From contig NZ_CP075188.1 in assembly GCF_020510525.1 (NCBI RefSeq), positions 434,001 to 498,000 of the forward strand: a stretch of DNA of 64,000 bases. Direction: 5' to 3'. The DNA comes from Quatrionicoccus australiensis (GTDB lineage: Bacteria > Pseudomonadota > Gammaproteobacteria > Burkholderiales > Rhodocyclaceae). This document shows, one piece after another, positions 18,272 through 26,382 of this stretch. How positions within the stretch are numbered: the first letter of the stretch is position 1; each line of letters starts with the position of its first letter. The notes beneath the pieces are model-generated. The model did no database searches and was not told the origin of the DNA. It was given only the letters and a program-made list of their open reading frames with translations. A program made the position numbers and the translations under genes.

Positions 18272-19063
18272 ATGCCCCTGATTGATCCCGTCCTGCTCAA
18301 ATCCCGGCTCGGCTTGCTGGCCGGGCGTTTCGATGTCGATGCATTTGAAGAGTGCGACTCCACCAGCAGCGAGCTGATGCGGCGTGCCGATCTGGGCGCG
18401 CCGGCCGGTACGGTGATTGTCGCCGACCGGCAATCCGCCGGGCGGGGACGGCGCGGCCGGCAATGGTTGTCGGCGCCCGAAGCCAGTCTGACCTTTTCCC
18501 TGCTCTGGCGTTTTTCCTGCCCGCCGGCGCGGCTTGCCGGCTTGTCGCTGGCGGTTGGTGTCGCACTGGCGCGTGCCCTCGAAAGCCTAGGTGCGCAAGG
18601 GATTTGCCTGAAATGGCCGAATGACGTCCTGCTCCGCCAGGGCGATGATTACGCCAAGCTGGCCGGCATTCTCGTCGAGCTGGTCAGCGACCGGCGCGGC
18701 ATCCAGGCGGTGATCGGCATCGGCATCAATCTGTCCGCGCCGACGGCTGATCTGCCGCAGCCGGTGGCCGGGCTGGATCAGACCATGGCCGCCTTGCCCG
18801 AACGGCATCTGGTTCTGGCTTCAGTTCTTTCCGCATTGGCCGGCGTGCTGGACGTCTTTGCGGTCGACGGCTTCGCCGGCTGCAAAAGCGAATGGCAGCA
18901 GCGCCATGCCTGGCAGGATGCGGCGGTGCAACTGCTCGATGACGGCAGCGCGCCGCTCAGCGGACGTTGTGCCGGCGTCGATGCTGACGGCGCCTTGCTG
19001 CTGGAGACGGCGAGTGGCATGCAGCGCATTTTTTCCGGCGATGTCAGCCTGCGCCGCGCATGA
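18272..19063 (+). CDS. birA: Biotin--[acetyl-CoA-carboxylase] ligase
   Basis: The 263-residue enzyme activates biotin to biotinyl-AMP and attaches it to the carboxyl carrier protein. The signature GRGRRGRQW is present, as are KWPNDVLL and GIGIN. There is no N-terminal DNA-binding domain, so this is the single-function type and not a bio operon repressor. It overlaps coaX by 4 bases. Confidence 0.93.
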   Translation: MPLIDPVLLKSRLGLLAGRFDVDAFEECDSTSSELMRRADLGAPAGTVIVADRQSAGRGRRGRQWLSAPEASLTFSLLWRFSCPPARLAGLSLAVGVALARALESLGAQGICLKWPNDVLLRQGDDYAKLAGILVELVSDRRGIQAVIGIGINLSAPTADLPQPVAGLDQTMAALPERHLVLASVLSALAGVLDVFAVDGFAGCKSEWQQRHAWQDAAVQLLDDGSAPLSGRCAGVDADGALLLETASGMQRIFSGDVSLRRA

Positions 19064-19776
19064 TCATCTGTATCGACAGCGGCAATAGCCGCATCAAATG
19101 GGGGGCGCATGACGGCAATGCGTGGTGCGAACAGGGCAGCGTGACGCATGCCGGGATCGGAGAGCTGGCAGAACTCTGCCTGCGCTGGCCGCAGCCGGCG
19201 CGCGCCATGCTCGCCAACGTGGCCGGGGCGGTGGTCGGTGAGAGCTTGCGGCAGGTGCTGGCGCCATGGGCGGAAGTGCTGCGCGAGGTCAAAGCCGGAG
19301 CGAATCAGGCCGGAATTACAAATCTTTATAAAAATCCTGCCCAGTTGGGAGTCGACCGCTGGTGCGCCCTGGTCGGCGCGCGTCAGCTTGGTTCGACGCC
19401 GCGTCTCGTGGTCATGGCGGGCACCGCAACCACCATCGACAGCCTCGATGCCGCCGGCAATTTTCTTGGCGGCCTGATCCTGCCCGGCCTGGAAACCATG
19501 CGCCGGGCGCTGTTTCAGGGCACGGCTGCCCTGCCTTTTGCCGATGGCGTGCATATGGCATATCCGCGTGCCACTGCCGATGCCATTGTCACTGGCTGCG
19601 TCGAGGCGCAGGTCGGTGCCATCGAGCGCGCTTTTGCCCGTCTGGCCGGGCGTGATGCCTGTTGCATCCTGTCCGGCGGGCATGCCGAAGTACTAAGTGG
19701 CTTCCTTGTTATTCCCCATCTGGTGGCGCACAATCTTCCACTGGAGGGGCTGCTTCGCCTGGCCCCGGAATCCTAG
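19060..19776 (+). CDS. coaX: Type III pantothenate kinase
   Basis: The 238-residue enzyme carries out the first step of coenzyme A synthesis. Motifs of the acetate-kinase/sugar-kinase fold of CoaX are visible: IDSGNSRIKWG at the N-terminus, GVDRWCALVGA with the catalytic Asp, and AGTATTIDSLD. The pairing birA-coaX with an ATGA overlap is a common arrangement in betaproteobacteria. Confidence 0.94.
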   Translation: MIICIDSGNSRIKWGAHDGNAWCEQGSVTHAGIGELAELCLRWPQPARAMLANVAGAVVGESLRQVLAPWAEVLREVKAGANQAGITNLYKNPAQLGVDRWCALVGARQLGSTPRLVVMAGTATTIDSLDAAGNFLGGLILPGLETMRRALFQGTAALPFADGVHMAYPRATADAIVTGCVEAQVGAIERAFARLAGRDACCILSGGHAEVLSGFLVIPHLVAHNLPLEGLLRLAPES

Positions 19777-19799
19777 CCTCAGTATCGAAAGAAGCACCC

Positions 19800-21113
19800 A
19801 TGGAGATTGTTGCGGTAGCCGACCTGAAGATCGGCATGTTCGTTGCCGAACCGGACTGCGCGTGGACCGAATTTTCGTTTGCCTTGCAGGGGTTCGTGAT
19901 CTCCAGCCCGGAGCAGGTCGAGCAGTTTCAGCAAAAATGCCGCTTTGTTTACGTCGACCGTAGCCGCTCATTGAACGAGTTCCATCTGGTCAAGGATTAC
20001 GGGCGTGATTACGCCTTGCGCCCGCCGGTTGACAGTGGCGCTGTCGCCGAGCCCGAGCCGCCAGTCCGGCGCCGGCAGCCGTTGTTCGAGATGCAGGCCG
20101 ACAGCGACAAGCGGCAGCAGCGGCGACGTCGTTTCCTGACCTTTCTGCAGCGCCAGAATGATTCCGAACATTCGCTGGCGCTGGCCCGCGAGCTTTCCTA
20201 CATGGAGCCGCGCTTCGACGATCTGCAGAATGCGCTGCAACGCAGCTTCCAGGCCGTCAGCCTGGAACGCTCGATGGATGTCGGGTCGGTGCGCGAAGGT
20301 GTACGCGACATGTCGGGCAGCCTGCGCCGCAACCCGGATGCGCTGATGTGGCTGTTGCGCCTGAAGCGCATGGATCAGTACAGTTTCGACCACGCCATGG
20401 ATGTGTCGGTGTATTTGCTGATGCTCGGCGCGCATATCGGCTGGCGCGGTTTGCCGCTGCTGGAACTCGGCATGGCCGGCCTGTTGCAGGATGTCGGCAA
20501 GACCCAGGTGCCGGTCGATATTCTGGCCAAGACGGAACCGCTGACGCCGGAAGAAAGGGAGCTGGTCCGTTCGCATGTCGCCAGTTCGCTGGAGTTGCTG
20601 TGCAGCCAGAGTCATATTCCCGAAAACGTGCTGCTGACGATTGCCCGTCACCACGAGCGCTGGGATGGCAGCGGCTATCCGCGCCAGCTCAAGCTCGACG
20701 AGCTTGGTCTGGCGGCCGAGATGGCCGGTCTGGTCGATTCGTTCTGCGCGATGCTGAAAAACAAGCCTTATCGCAGTGCGCTCGGCCATCAGGAGGCGCT
20801 CGAGGAACTCTACAAATTGCGCGACCATCAGTTCAGCCCGGGCTTGATGGAGCAGTTCGTGCAGTGTGTCGGCCTTTATCCGGTCGGTACGCTGCTTGAG
20901 CTGAGTAGCGGCGAGGTCGGCATCGTCATCCAGCAAAACCGGGTGCGCCGCTCGCGGCCGCGCGTGCTGATCATGCTCGATGCCGACAAGCAGGAAGTGC
21001 GCGGCTATCGGGTGATCGACCTCAACGAGCCTGCCCATCAGGCTTGCAAGGTTGCCCGGGCGCTGCCGCACGATGCGTATGGACTGGCCTCGCATGACTA
21101 TTACCTCGGTTGA
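19800..21113 (+). CDS. HD-GYP family protein with degenerate HD motif
   Basis: The 437-residue protein has an N-terminal DUF3391-like segment (VADLKIGMFVAEPD), a helical linker and an HD-GYP domain at about 180-370. The GYP motif is intact (HHERWDGSGYP, 284-294), but the HD pair is QDVGK (Gln230-Asp231), where active c-di-GMP phosphodiesterases have HDIGK. One metal ligand is thus replaced, so catalysis is doubtful and a binding role is possible. It starts 23 bp after coaX and its last 20 bases overlap the EAL gene. Confidence 0.88.
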   Translation: MEIVAVADLKIGMFVAEPDCAWTEFSFALQGFVISSPEQVEQFQQKCRFVYVDRSRSLNEFHLVKDYGRDYALRPPVDSGAVAEPEPPVRRRQPLFEMQADSDKRQQRRRRFLTFLQRQNDSEHSLALARELSYMEPRFDDLQNALQRSFQAVSLERSMDVGSVREGVRDMSGSLRRNPDALMWLLRLKRMDQYSFDHAMDVSVYLLMLGAHIGWRGLPLLELGMAGLLQDVGKTQVPVDILAKTEPLTPEERELVRSHVASSLELLCSQSHIPENVLLTIARHHERWDGSGYPRQLKLDELGLAAEMAGLVDSFCAMLKNKPYRSALGHQEALEELYKLRDHQFSPGLMEQFVQCVGLYPVGTLLELSSGEVGIVIQQNRVRRSRPRVLIMLDADKQEVRGYRVIDLNEPAHQACKVARALPHDAYGLASHDYYLG

Positions 21114-22782
21114 CCTTAGCCTCGGGCTCGAACCGGCCCAATTCGGGCTGAGCGACGAGGCGCTCGCCTCGTTTTCGGCGATCGCACCGCTCTGGCAGTC
21201 GGCTGTCCACCAGGCGCTTGCCGAAGAAGCCGATGACCCGGTGCTTGCCGAGTTCGCTGCAATTTCTGCCCGCATGGCGAGTGCGCTGGGCGATCCGCAA
21301 TGGCAGCAGGAGTGGTTGTCGGCCTGGCACAAACTGCATGGCTGCGGGTTTTCGCTGACGGATACGCTGAGTTTCTTTTTCCGTGTCGTCGGACTCTGCG
21401 AGCACGCGCTGTTTGGCGAGGCCGTATCGGTCAACCGTCTCTACCTCGATCTTTTTTCCATCCTGCGGCGCAGCGTTTTTACCGCGGTCATCGCGGCAGT
21501 CGAACTCGGTGAAGAGGCCGGCCTGGCCCGCACCGGCATTCCCGGCGAACTGGCTGCCCTGCACGCGCTGCGCGAATTGGCCGTACGGGCCGAGCCGGTT
21601 GCCGTACTTTCCCTTGTCCTGACCAATCGCAATCGTTTCGGACAGCTTGCGGCCAGCGATCTGCAAAGTTTGCCCGGTGTCGTGGCGGAGCGTTTGCGCT
21701 TGCTGTTGCGGCCGGCGGACAGGATATTTTCCGGGCGTGAGGACGAGTGGTTATTGCTGTTGCCCGGTGTGCAATCGATGGCGGCGCCGACGCTGGTAGC
21801 GGCCCATATCGGGCAGGCCTTTGCCGAACCGCTCGGTTTGCTGAGCGGGCGCAGTGTGCCCCTCGAGTCCAGTATCGGTGCGGCCATGCTGCCCGAGCAT
21901 GGCGCCGATGCGGAGTCCATTCTGCAGGCGGCTCGTCTGGCGCGCTGGGAGTTGCAGCCGACGCGTGAGCCATTTGGCTGGTTCCGGCCGGAAATGCGCC
22001 GGGATTGGCAGCATCGTTTCGACATGGCGGAAGAGCTGCGCCAGGCCTTGCATCATGAGACGCTGACGCTGCATATGCAGCCGCAAGTGGACGCGCCTTC
22101 CGGTGAATGCACCGGGGCGGAGTTGCTGTTGCGCTGGCAACGGGCAAATGGCGAATGGGTGCCGCCGCCACTGATCATCGAGATGATCGAGGAAAATGGC
22201 TGGCGCCATCTGTTCACCGACTGGCTGATCCGCAATGCGCTGCATGTAGCCACCGAAATGTCGGCGAAGGGGATCGATATTCCCCTGTCGATCAATCTGA
22301 CCGCCGATGATCTGCTCGATACCGATTTGCCGGAACTGTTCGCGCAGCGCCTGGAAACCTGGCAGGTGCCGGGCAGCCGCTTCACCATCGAACTGACCGA
22401 ATCGGCGATGCTCAGTGATCCGGAACGTTGCCTCGAAGTCATGCGCCGTCTGCGTGCCCTGGGCATGCGCCTGGCGCTGGATGACTTCGGTACCGGCTAT
22501 TCGTCGCTGAGTTATCTGGTCAACCTGCCGCTCAACGAAATCAAGATCGACCGCTCGTTTGTCGTGGCGATGACGACTTCGGAAGAGCATCTGCGTATCG
22601 TCCGCACCATCATCGATCTAGCCTGGGACCTGGACATGATGCCGCTTGCCGAGGGGGTCGAGGATCCCGTCCAGGTCGCGCAGTTGCGCCGGCTGGGCTG
22701 TAACCGCATGCAGGGCTATCTGTACGCCAGACCGTTGGCGCCGGAGGCATTCGCCGCCTGGTACCAGGCACGTCTGGCTTGA
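21094..22782 (+). CDS. EAL domain c-di-GMP phosphodiesterase
   Basis: The 562-residue protein has a helical N-terminus (about 1-160), a degenerate GGDEF-like region (about 165-300, REDEWLLLLPG in place of GGDEF) and a C-terminal EAL domain. The EAL residues appear intact: the AELLLRW variant of EALLRW, SINLTADDLL, ELTES, DDFGTGYSSLSYL, KIDRSFV, EGVED and QGYLYARPL. It should degrade c-di-GMP. The start at 21094 lacks a ribosome binding site and overlaps the HD-GYP gene; ATGs at 21073 and 21079 are alternatives. Confidence 0.88.
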   Translation: MTITSVDLSLGLEPAQFGLSDEALASFSAIAPLWQSAVHQALAEEADDPVLAEFAAISARMASALGDPQWQQEWLSAWHKLHGCGFSLTDTLSFFFRVVGLCEHALFGEAVSVNRLYLDLFSILRRSVFTAVIAAVELGEEAGLARTGIPGELAALHALRELAVRAEPVAVLSLVLTNRNRFGQLAASDLQSLPGVVAERLRLLLRPADRIFSGREDEWLLLLPGVQSMAAPTLVAAHIGQAFAEPLGLLSGRSVPLESSIGAAMLPEHGADAESILQAARLARWELQPTREPFGWFRPEMRRDWQHRFDMAEELRQALHHETLTLHMQPQVDAPSGECTGAELLLRWQRANGEWVPPPLIIEMIEENGWRHLFTDWLIRNALHVATEMSAKGIDIPLSINLTADDLLDTDLPELFAQRLETWQVPGSRFTIELTESAMLSDPERCLEVMRRLRALGMRLALDDFGTGYSSLSYLVNLPLNEIKIDRSFVVAMTTSEEHLRIVRTIIDLAWDLDMMPLAEGVEDPVQVAQLRRLGCNRMQGYLYARPLAPEAFAAWYQARLA

Positions 22783-22839
22783 GTTGCGGCGGGCTTGCGG
22801 TGACAATACTTCGCTGTCATCCTGCTTCAGGGGAATTCA

Positions 22840-23241
22840 ATGTTTGATCCGGTCATCAGCGGTTTGCCAGCCTTTGCCAGTTTCTTTGCGACGGGCATCG
22901 TACTGTTGGGCGTGTTTTTTGCGCTTTATGTACTGATCACGCCTTATAACGAATTGCAGCTGATCCGCGCCGGCAACGAGGCCGCCGCCGTCAGCCTGGG
23001 CGGTGCGGTGATCGGTTTCGCGCTGCCGCTCGCCGTGTCGGTCGCGGTCAGCCACAACCTGTACGCGATGGTCGGCTGGGGTGTGGTTGCCGGCATCGTG
23101 CAGCTGCTCGTTTTCGCGGTTGCCCGCATAGCGCTGCCGCGCATCAACGAAAGCATTCCCCAGGGGCGCATGGCCTCGGGCATTTTCCTCGCATTACTCT
23201 CGATCGCGGTCGGCATTCTCAACGCCGGCTGCATCGCCTGA
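22840..23241 (+). CDS. DUF350 (YjfL-like) membrane protein
   Basis: The 133-residue protein has four predicted membrane helices and the DUF350 pattern of two repeated halves (GVFFALYVLITPYNE in the first, GIFLALLSIAVGILNAGCIA in the second). GGGG precedes the ATG. DUF350 proteins often neighbour DUF4178 and SPFH proteins, as here; their role is unknown but linked with membrane stress. Confidence 0.83.
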   Translation: MFDPVISGLPAFASFFATGIVLLGVFFALYVLITPYNELQLIRAGNEAAAVSLGGAVIGFALPLAVSVAVSHNLYAMVGWGVVAGIVQLLVFAVARIALPRINESIPQGRMASGIFLALLSIAVGILNAGCIA

Positions 23242-23258
23242 CCCTTTAGGAGGTAGTG

Positions 23259-24263
23259 ATGGCACTGATGGACTTCATCAAGAAGCAGTTTATCGACATC
23301 CTGCAGTGGACCGAGGATGCCGACGGTACGCTGGCCTGGCGTTTTCCGATGGCGGAAATGGAAATCCAGAACGGCGCCAGCCTGACCGTGCGCGACTCGC
23401 AACTCGCGCTCTTCGTCAACGAGGGCACGGTGGCCGACGTCTTCGCGCCCGGCATGTACAAGCTGACGACGCAGACGCTGCCCGTCCTGACCTACCTCAA
23501 GAACTGGGACAAGCTGTTCGAGTCCCCGTTCAAGTCCGACCTCTATTTCTTCTCGACGCGCCAGCAGCTCGACCAGAAGTGGGGCACGCCGAACCCGATC
23601 ACCATCCGCGACAAGGAATTCGGCATTGTCCGCATGCGTGCCTTCGGCATCTATTCCTGGCACCTGGTGGATGCCAAGACCTTCTACCAGAAGATTTCCG
23701 GCACCCGCGACAGCTACGGTCGCGATGAACTCGAAGGCCAGTTGCGCAATACCCTGGTCGCCGGTCTGACCGATCTCTTTGCCGAATCCGGCGTCGCCTT
23801 CATCGACATGGCGGCCAACCAGGACGAGTTCGGCAAGGCGATGTTTGCCAAGGCGCAGCCGATGTTTGCCGAATACGGCCTGGCGCTCGATACGCTGGTC
23901 GTGCAGAACGTCTCGCTGCCGGAAGAACTGCAGAAGATCCTCGACCAGAAGATCGGCATGAACATGATCGGCGACATGCAGCGCTACACGCAGTACCAGG
24001 TCGCCAACAGCATTCCCGATGCAGCGAAGAACGAGGGCGGCCTGGCGGCAATGGGCGTCGGCCTCGGTGCCGGCGTCGGTTTCGGCCAGGTGGTCGGGCA
24101 GTCGCTGGGTGCCGCGCTGCAGCAGCCGACGGCAGTGGCCAGCGTGTCGCCCGACGAGGTCGTGGCGACCCTGGAAAAGCTGCATGGACTGGTCGAAAAA
24201 GGCATTCTCAGCCAGGCCGAGTTCGATGCCAAGAAGGCGGAATTGCTCAAAAAACTGAGTTGA
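23259..24263 (+). CDS. SPFH domain protein (YdjI/virion-core-like)
   Basis: The 334-residue cytoplasmic protein has an SPFH (stomatin/flotillin-like) fold over about residues 15-220, a Gly/Ala-rich linker (about 255-285) and a SHOCT-like C-terminal motif (KLHGLVEKGILSQAEFDAKKAELLKKL). It has no transmembrane helix. TAGGAGG lies five bases before the ATG at 23259. It is the second gene of a probable four-gene operon. Confidence 0.85.
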   Translation: MALMDFIKKQFIDILQWTEDADGTLAWRFPMAEMEIQNGASLTVRDSQLALFVNEGTVADVFAPGMYKLTTQTLPVLTYLKNWDKLFESPFKSDLYFFSTRQQLDQKWGTPNPITIRDKEFGIVRMRAFGIYSWHLVDAKTFYQKISGTRDSYGRDELEGQLRNTLVAGLTDLFAESGVAFIDMAANQDEFGKAMFAKAQPMFAEYGLALDTLVVQNVSLPEELQKILDQKIGMNMIGDMQRYTQYQVANSIPDAAKNEGGLAAMGVGLGAGVGFGQVVGQSLGAALQQPTAVASVSPDEVVATLEKLHGLVEKGILSQAEFDAKKAELLKKLS

Positions 24264-24273
24264 CCGCCGCCGC

Positions 24274-26208
24274 GTGGCCATAACTGCTTCCTGCCCTTCC
24301 TGTGGCGCGCCGGTTGTCTTCCAGTCGGCGTCCTCGGTCTTCGCGGTCTGCGCCTATTGCAGCAGCACGCTGGTCCGGCACGACCAGAATCTGGAAGACA
24401 TCGGCAAGATGGCGGCGCTGGTCGAAGACCGTTCGCCGCTGCAGCTGGGCACGGAAGGCAGCTACAAGGGCGTGCATTTTGCCCTGATCGGGCGCATCCA
24501 GATCAAGTACGAGCAGGGTATCTGGAACGAATGGCATCTGCTGTTTGACGACATGCGCACCGGCTGGCTGTCGGAGGCTGGCGGCGAGTATGTGCTCACT
24601 TTTGCGCAGTTCGTGCCGGATGCGCTGCCATCGTTTGAGTCTTTGAAAATCGGCCAGCGTTTCGTGCTCGCCAGCCAGACCTGGACGGTGAGCAATATCG
24701 CCCAGGCCGAGTGCATTGCCGGTCAGGGCGAGCTGCCGTTCAAGGTCGGCGCCGGTTATCCGGTCGCAGCGGTCGACCTCAGAAACGGGGCCAATTTCGC
24801 CACCCTCGATTACTCCGAAACGCCGCCCCTAATGTTCATCGGCGAGGCGGTCGAATTCTCTGCGCTGCGCCTGGCCAATCTGCGTCAGGGCATGGCGCAA
24901 CCGGAGAAGACGGTCGCTGCGCAGGTCTTTCGCTGTCCGAGCTGCGGTTCGCCGATGGCGGCCCGTTCGCCGGAAATTCTTGCGGTCGGCTGCGTTGCCT
25001 GCGGTGCGGTGGTCGATACGGCCGACCGCAATTACCAGCTCCTGTCGAAGGCGCTGGGCAGTCGCGACGAAAAATACGTGCCGCGCCTGGCGCTCGGCAG
25101 CAAGGGCAAGCTGGACGGTCGACCGGTCGAAGTGATCGGTTTTCTCGTCAAGCAGTGCGTCAGCGCGGGCATTTTCTACGACTGGCGAGAATACCTGCTG
25201 GCCGGAGAAAACGGCACTTATCGCTGGTTGACCGAGTACAACGGTCACTGGAACGTCGCCGACGTGTTGTCCAGTCCGCCGACCAGCAGCGGCGCCATGG
25301 AACTTGCCGATGTGCGCTGGAACGGCCAGAGCTTCCGGCACTTCACGACGACGCCGAGTGCCGAGGTGATCCAGGTCGCCGGCGAATTCACCTGGCGGGT
25401 GCGGCGCGGCGAGTGCAACCGGGTGGTCGATTACGTCGCGCCACCGCTCATGCTGTCGCGCGAAAGTACCGACAACGACCTCAACTGGTCGCAGGGCACC
25501 TATGTCGAGCCGGCGGAGATTGCCAGCGCCTTCGCGTTGAAGCAGGCCTTGCCCGAACCGATCGGCGTCTTCGCCAACCAGCCCAATCCCTGGGAAGAGA
25601 CGCATCGCAGCGTCTGCCGGCTGTTCTGGCGTCTGGCCCTGCTCGCCGTCGTGGCCCAGGTCTTGTTCATGCTGTTCGCCGGCGGCGGCAAGCTGCTGCT
25701 GCGCCAGGACTTCGACTTTGCTGCGCCAGCGGTCGACGAGCTGCAAAGCCGCGAATTCGTGATTGACGAGCGGGTGCGCCGGCTCAAGGTGCGCAACACG
25801 ACCAGCCTGGACAACAACTGGATAGGCCTCAACCTGACCCTGGTCGACAAGAGCGGCAATGCGGCCTGGCCGGCCAGCCGCGAGCTCGCCTATTACTACG
25901 GCTACGACGGCGGCGAAAGCTGGTCGGAAGGCAATCGCCAGGATGAGGTGGTCTTCCCCGACATTCCGCCCGGCACTTATTACCTGACGGTCGACGCCGA
26001 TCTGGCACCGGAAAAGCCGGTGCCGGTGCACGACCGCATGGAAGTCATGAGTGTCGGTGCCGGCTGGTCGAATTTCGTGCTGCTGCTGGTTTTTCTCGCC
26101 ATCTTCCCGATCTTCACGCGCCTGCGCCACGCTGCCTTCGAAGTACGGCGCTGGGCCGAGAGCGACCACGCGCCGGTAGCGGCCGACGATTCCGGAGACG
26201 ACGACTGA
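24274..26208 (+). CDS. DUF4178 protein with two zinc ribbons and membrane anchor
   Basis: The 644-residue protein starts with GTG, 10 bp after the SPFH gene. It has a zinc ribbon at the N-terminus (CPSC, CAYC), a DUF4178-type beta domain (about 55-200), a second zinc ribbon (CPSCGSP, CVACG, about 220-250), another DUF4178-type domain (about 265-420), and two hydrophobic segments: about 450-475 and one near the C-terminus (NFVLLLVFLAIFPIF). A periplasmic beta domain lies between the two. The duplicate ribbon-DUF4178 order suggests internal duplication. Function unknown. Confidence 0.82.
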   Translation: MAITASCPSCGAPVVFQSASSVFAVCAYCSSTLVRHDQNLEDIGKMAALVEDRSPLQLGTEGSYKGVHFALIGRIQIKYEQGIWNEWHLLFDDMRTGWLSEAGGEYVLTFAQFVPDALPSFESLKIGQRFVLASQTWTVSNIAQAECIAGQGELPFKVGAGYPVAAVDLRNGANFATLDYSETPPLMFIGEAVEFSALRLANLRQGMAQPEKTVAAQVFRCPSCGSPMAARSPEILAVGCVACGAVVDTADRNYQLLSKALGSRDEKYVPRLALGSKGKLDGRPVEVIGFLVKQCVSAGIFYDWREYLLAGENGTYRWLTEYNGHWNVADVLSSPPTSSGAMELADVRWNGQSFRHFTTTPSAEVIQVAGEFTWRVRRGECNRVVDYVAPPLMLSRESTDNDLNWSQGTYVEPAEIASAFALKQALPEPIGVFANQPNPWEETHRSVCRLFWRLALLAVVAQVLFMLFAGGGKLLLRQDFDFAAPAVDELQSREFVIDERVRRLKVRNTTSLDNNWIGLNLTLVDKSGNAAWPASRELAYYYGYDGGESWSEGNRQDEVVFPDIPPGTYYLTVDADLAPEKPVPVHDRMEVMSVGAGWSNFVLLLVFLAIFPIFTRLRHAAFEVRRWAESDHAPVAADDSGDDD

Positions 26209-26354
26209 TGTTCCGCAAATTCAACCTGCTTGCCGGCCTGCTCGCGTTGCTCCTTTTCGCGCACGCGCAAAATCAGGGCTGGAACCTGTTCGATGATGTT
26301 GCCGACTCCCGTTCCGGCAATTCGCGCGGCAGCGGTCGCACCTATCACAAGTAA
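26208..26354 (+). CDS. Small 48-residue exported peptide
   Basis: The ATG overlaps the stop of the DUF4178 gene (TGATG). The product has a signal-peptide-like start (MFRKFNLLAGLLALLLFAHA), then a short hydrophilic tail rich in Ser, Gly and Arg ending RTYHK. The overlap, the signal sequence and its position as last gene of the DUF350-SPFH-DUF4178 set support a real gene. No family is recognised. Confidence 0.6.
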   Translation: MFRKFNLLAGLLALLLFAHAQNQGWNLFDDVADSRSGNSRGSGRTYHK

Positions 26355-26382
26355 GCGGCTTCCCGCCGGATCGATTTCCACC

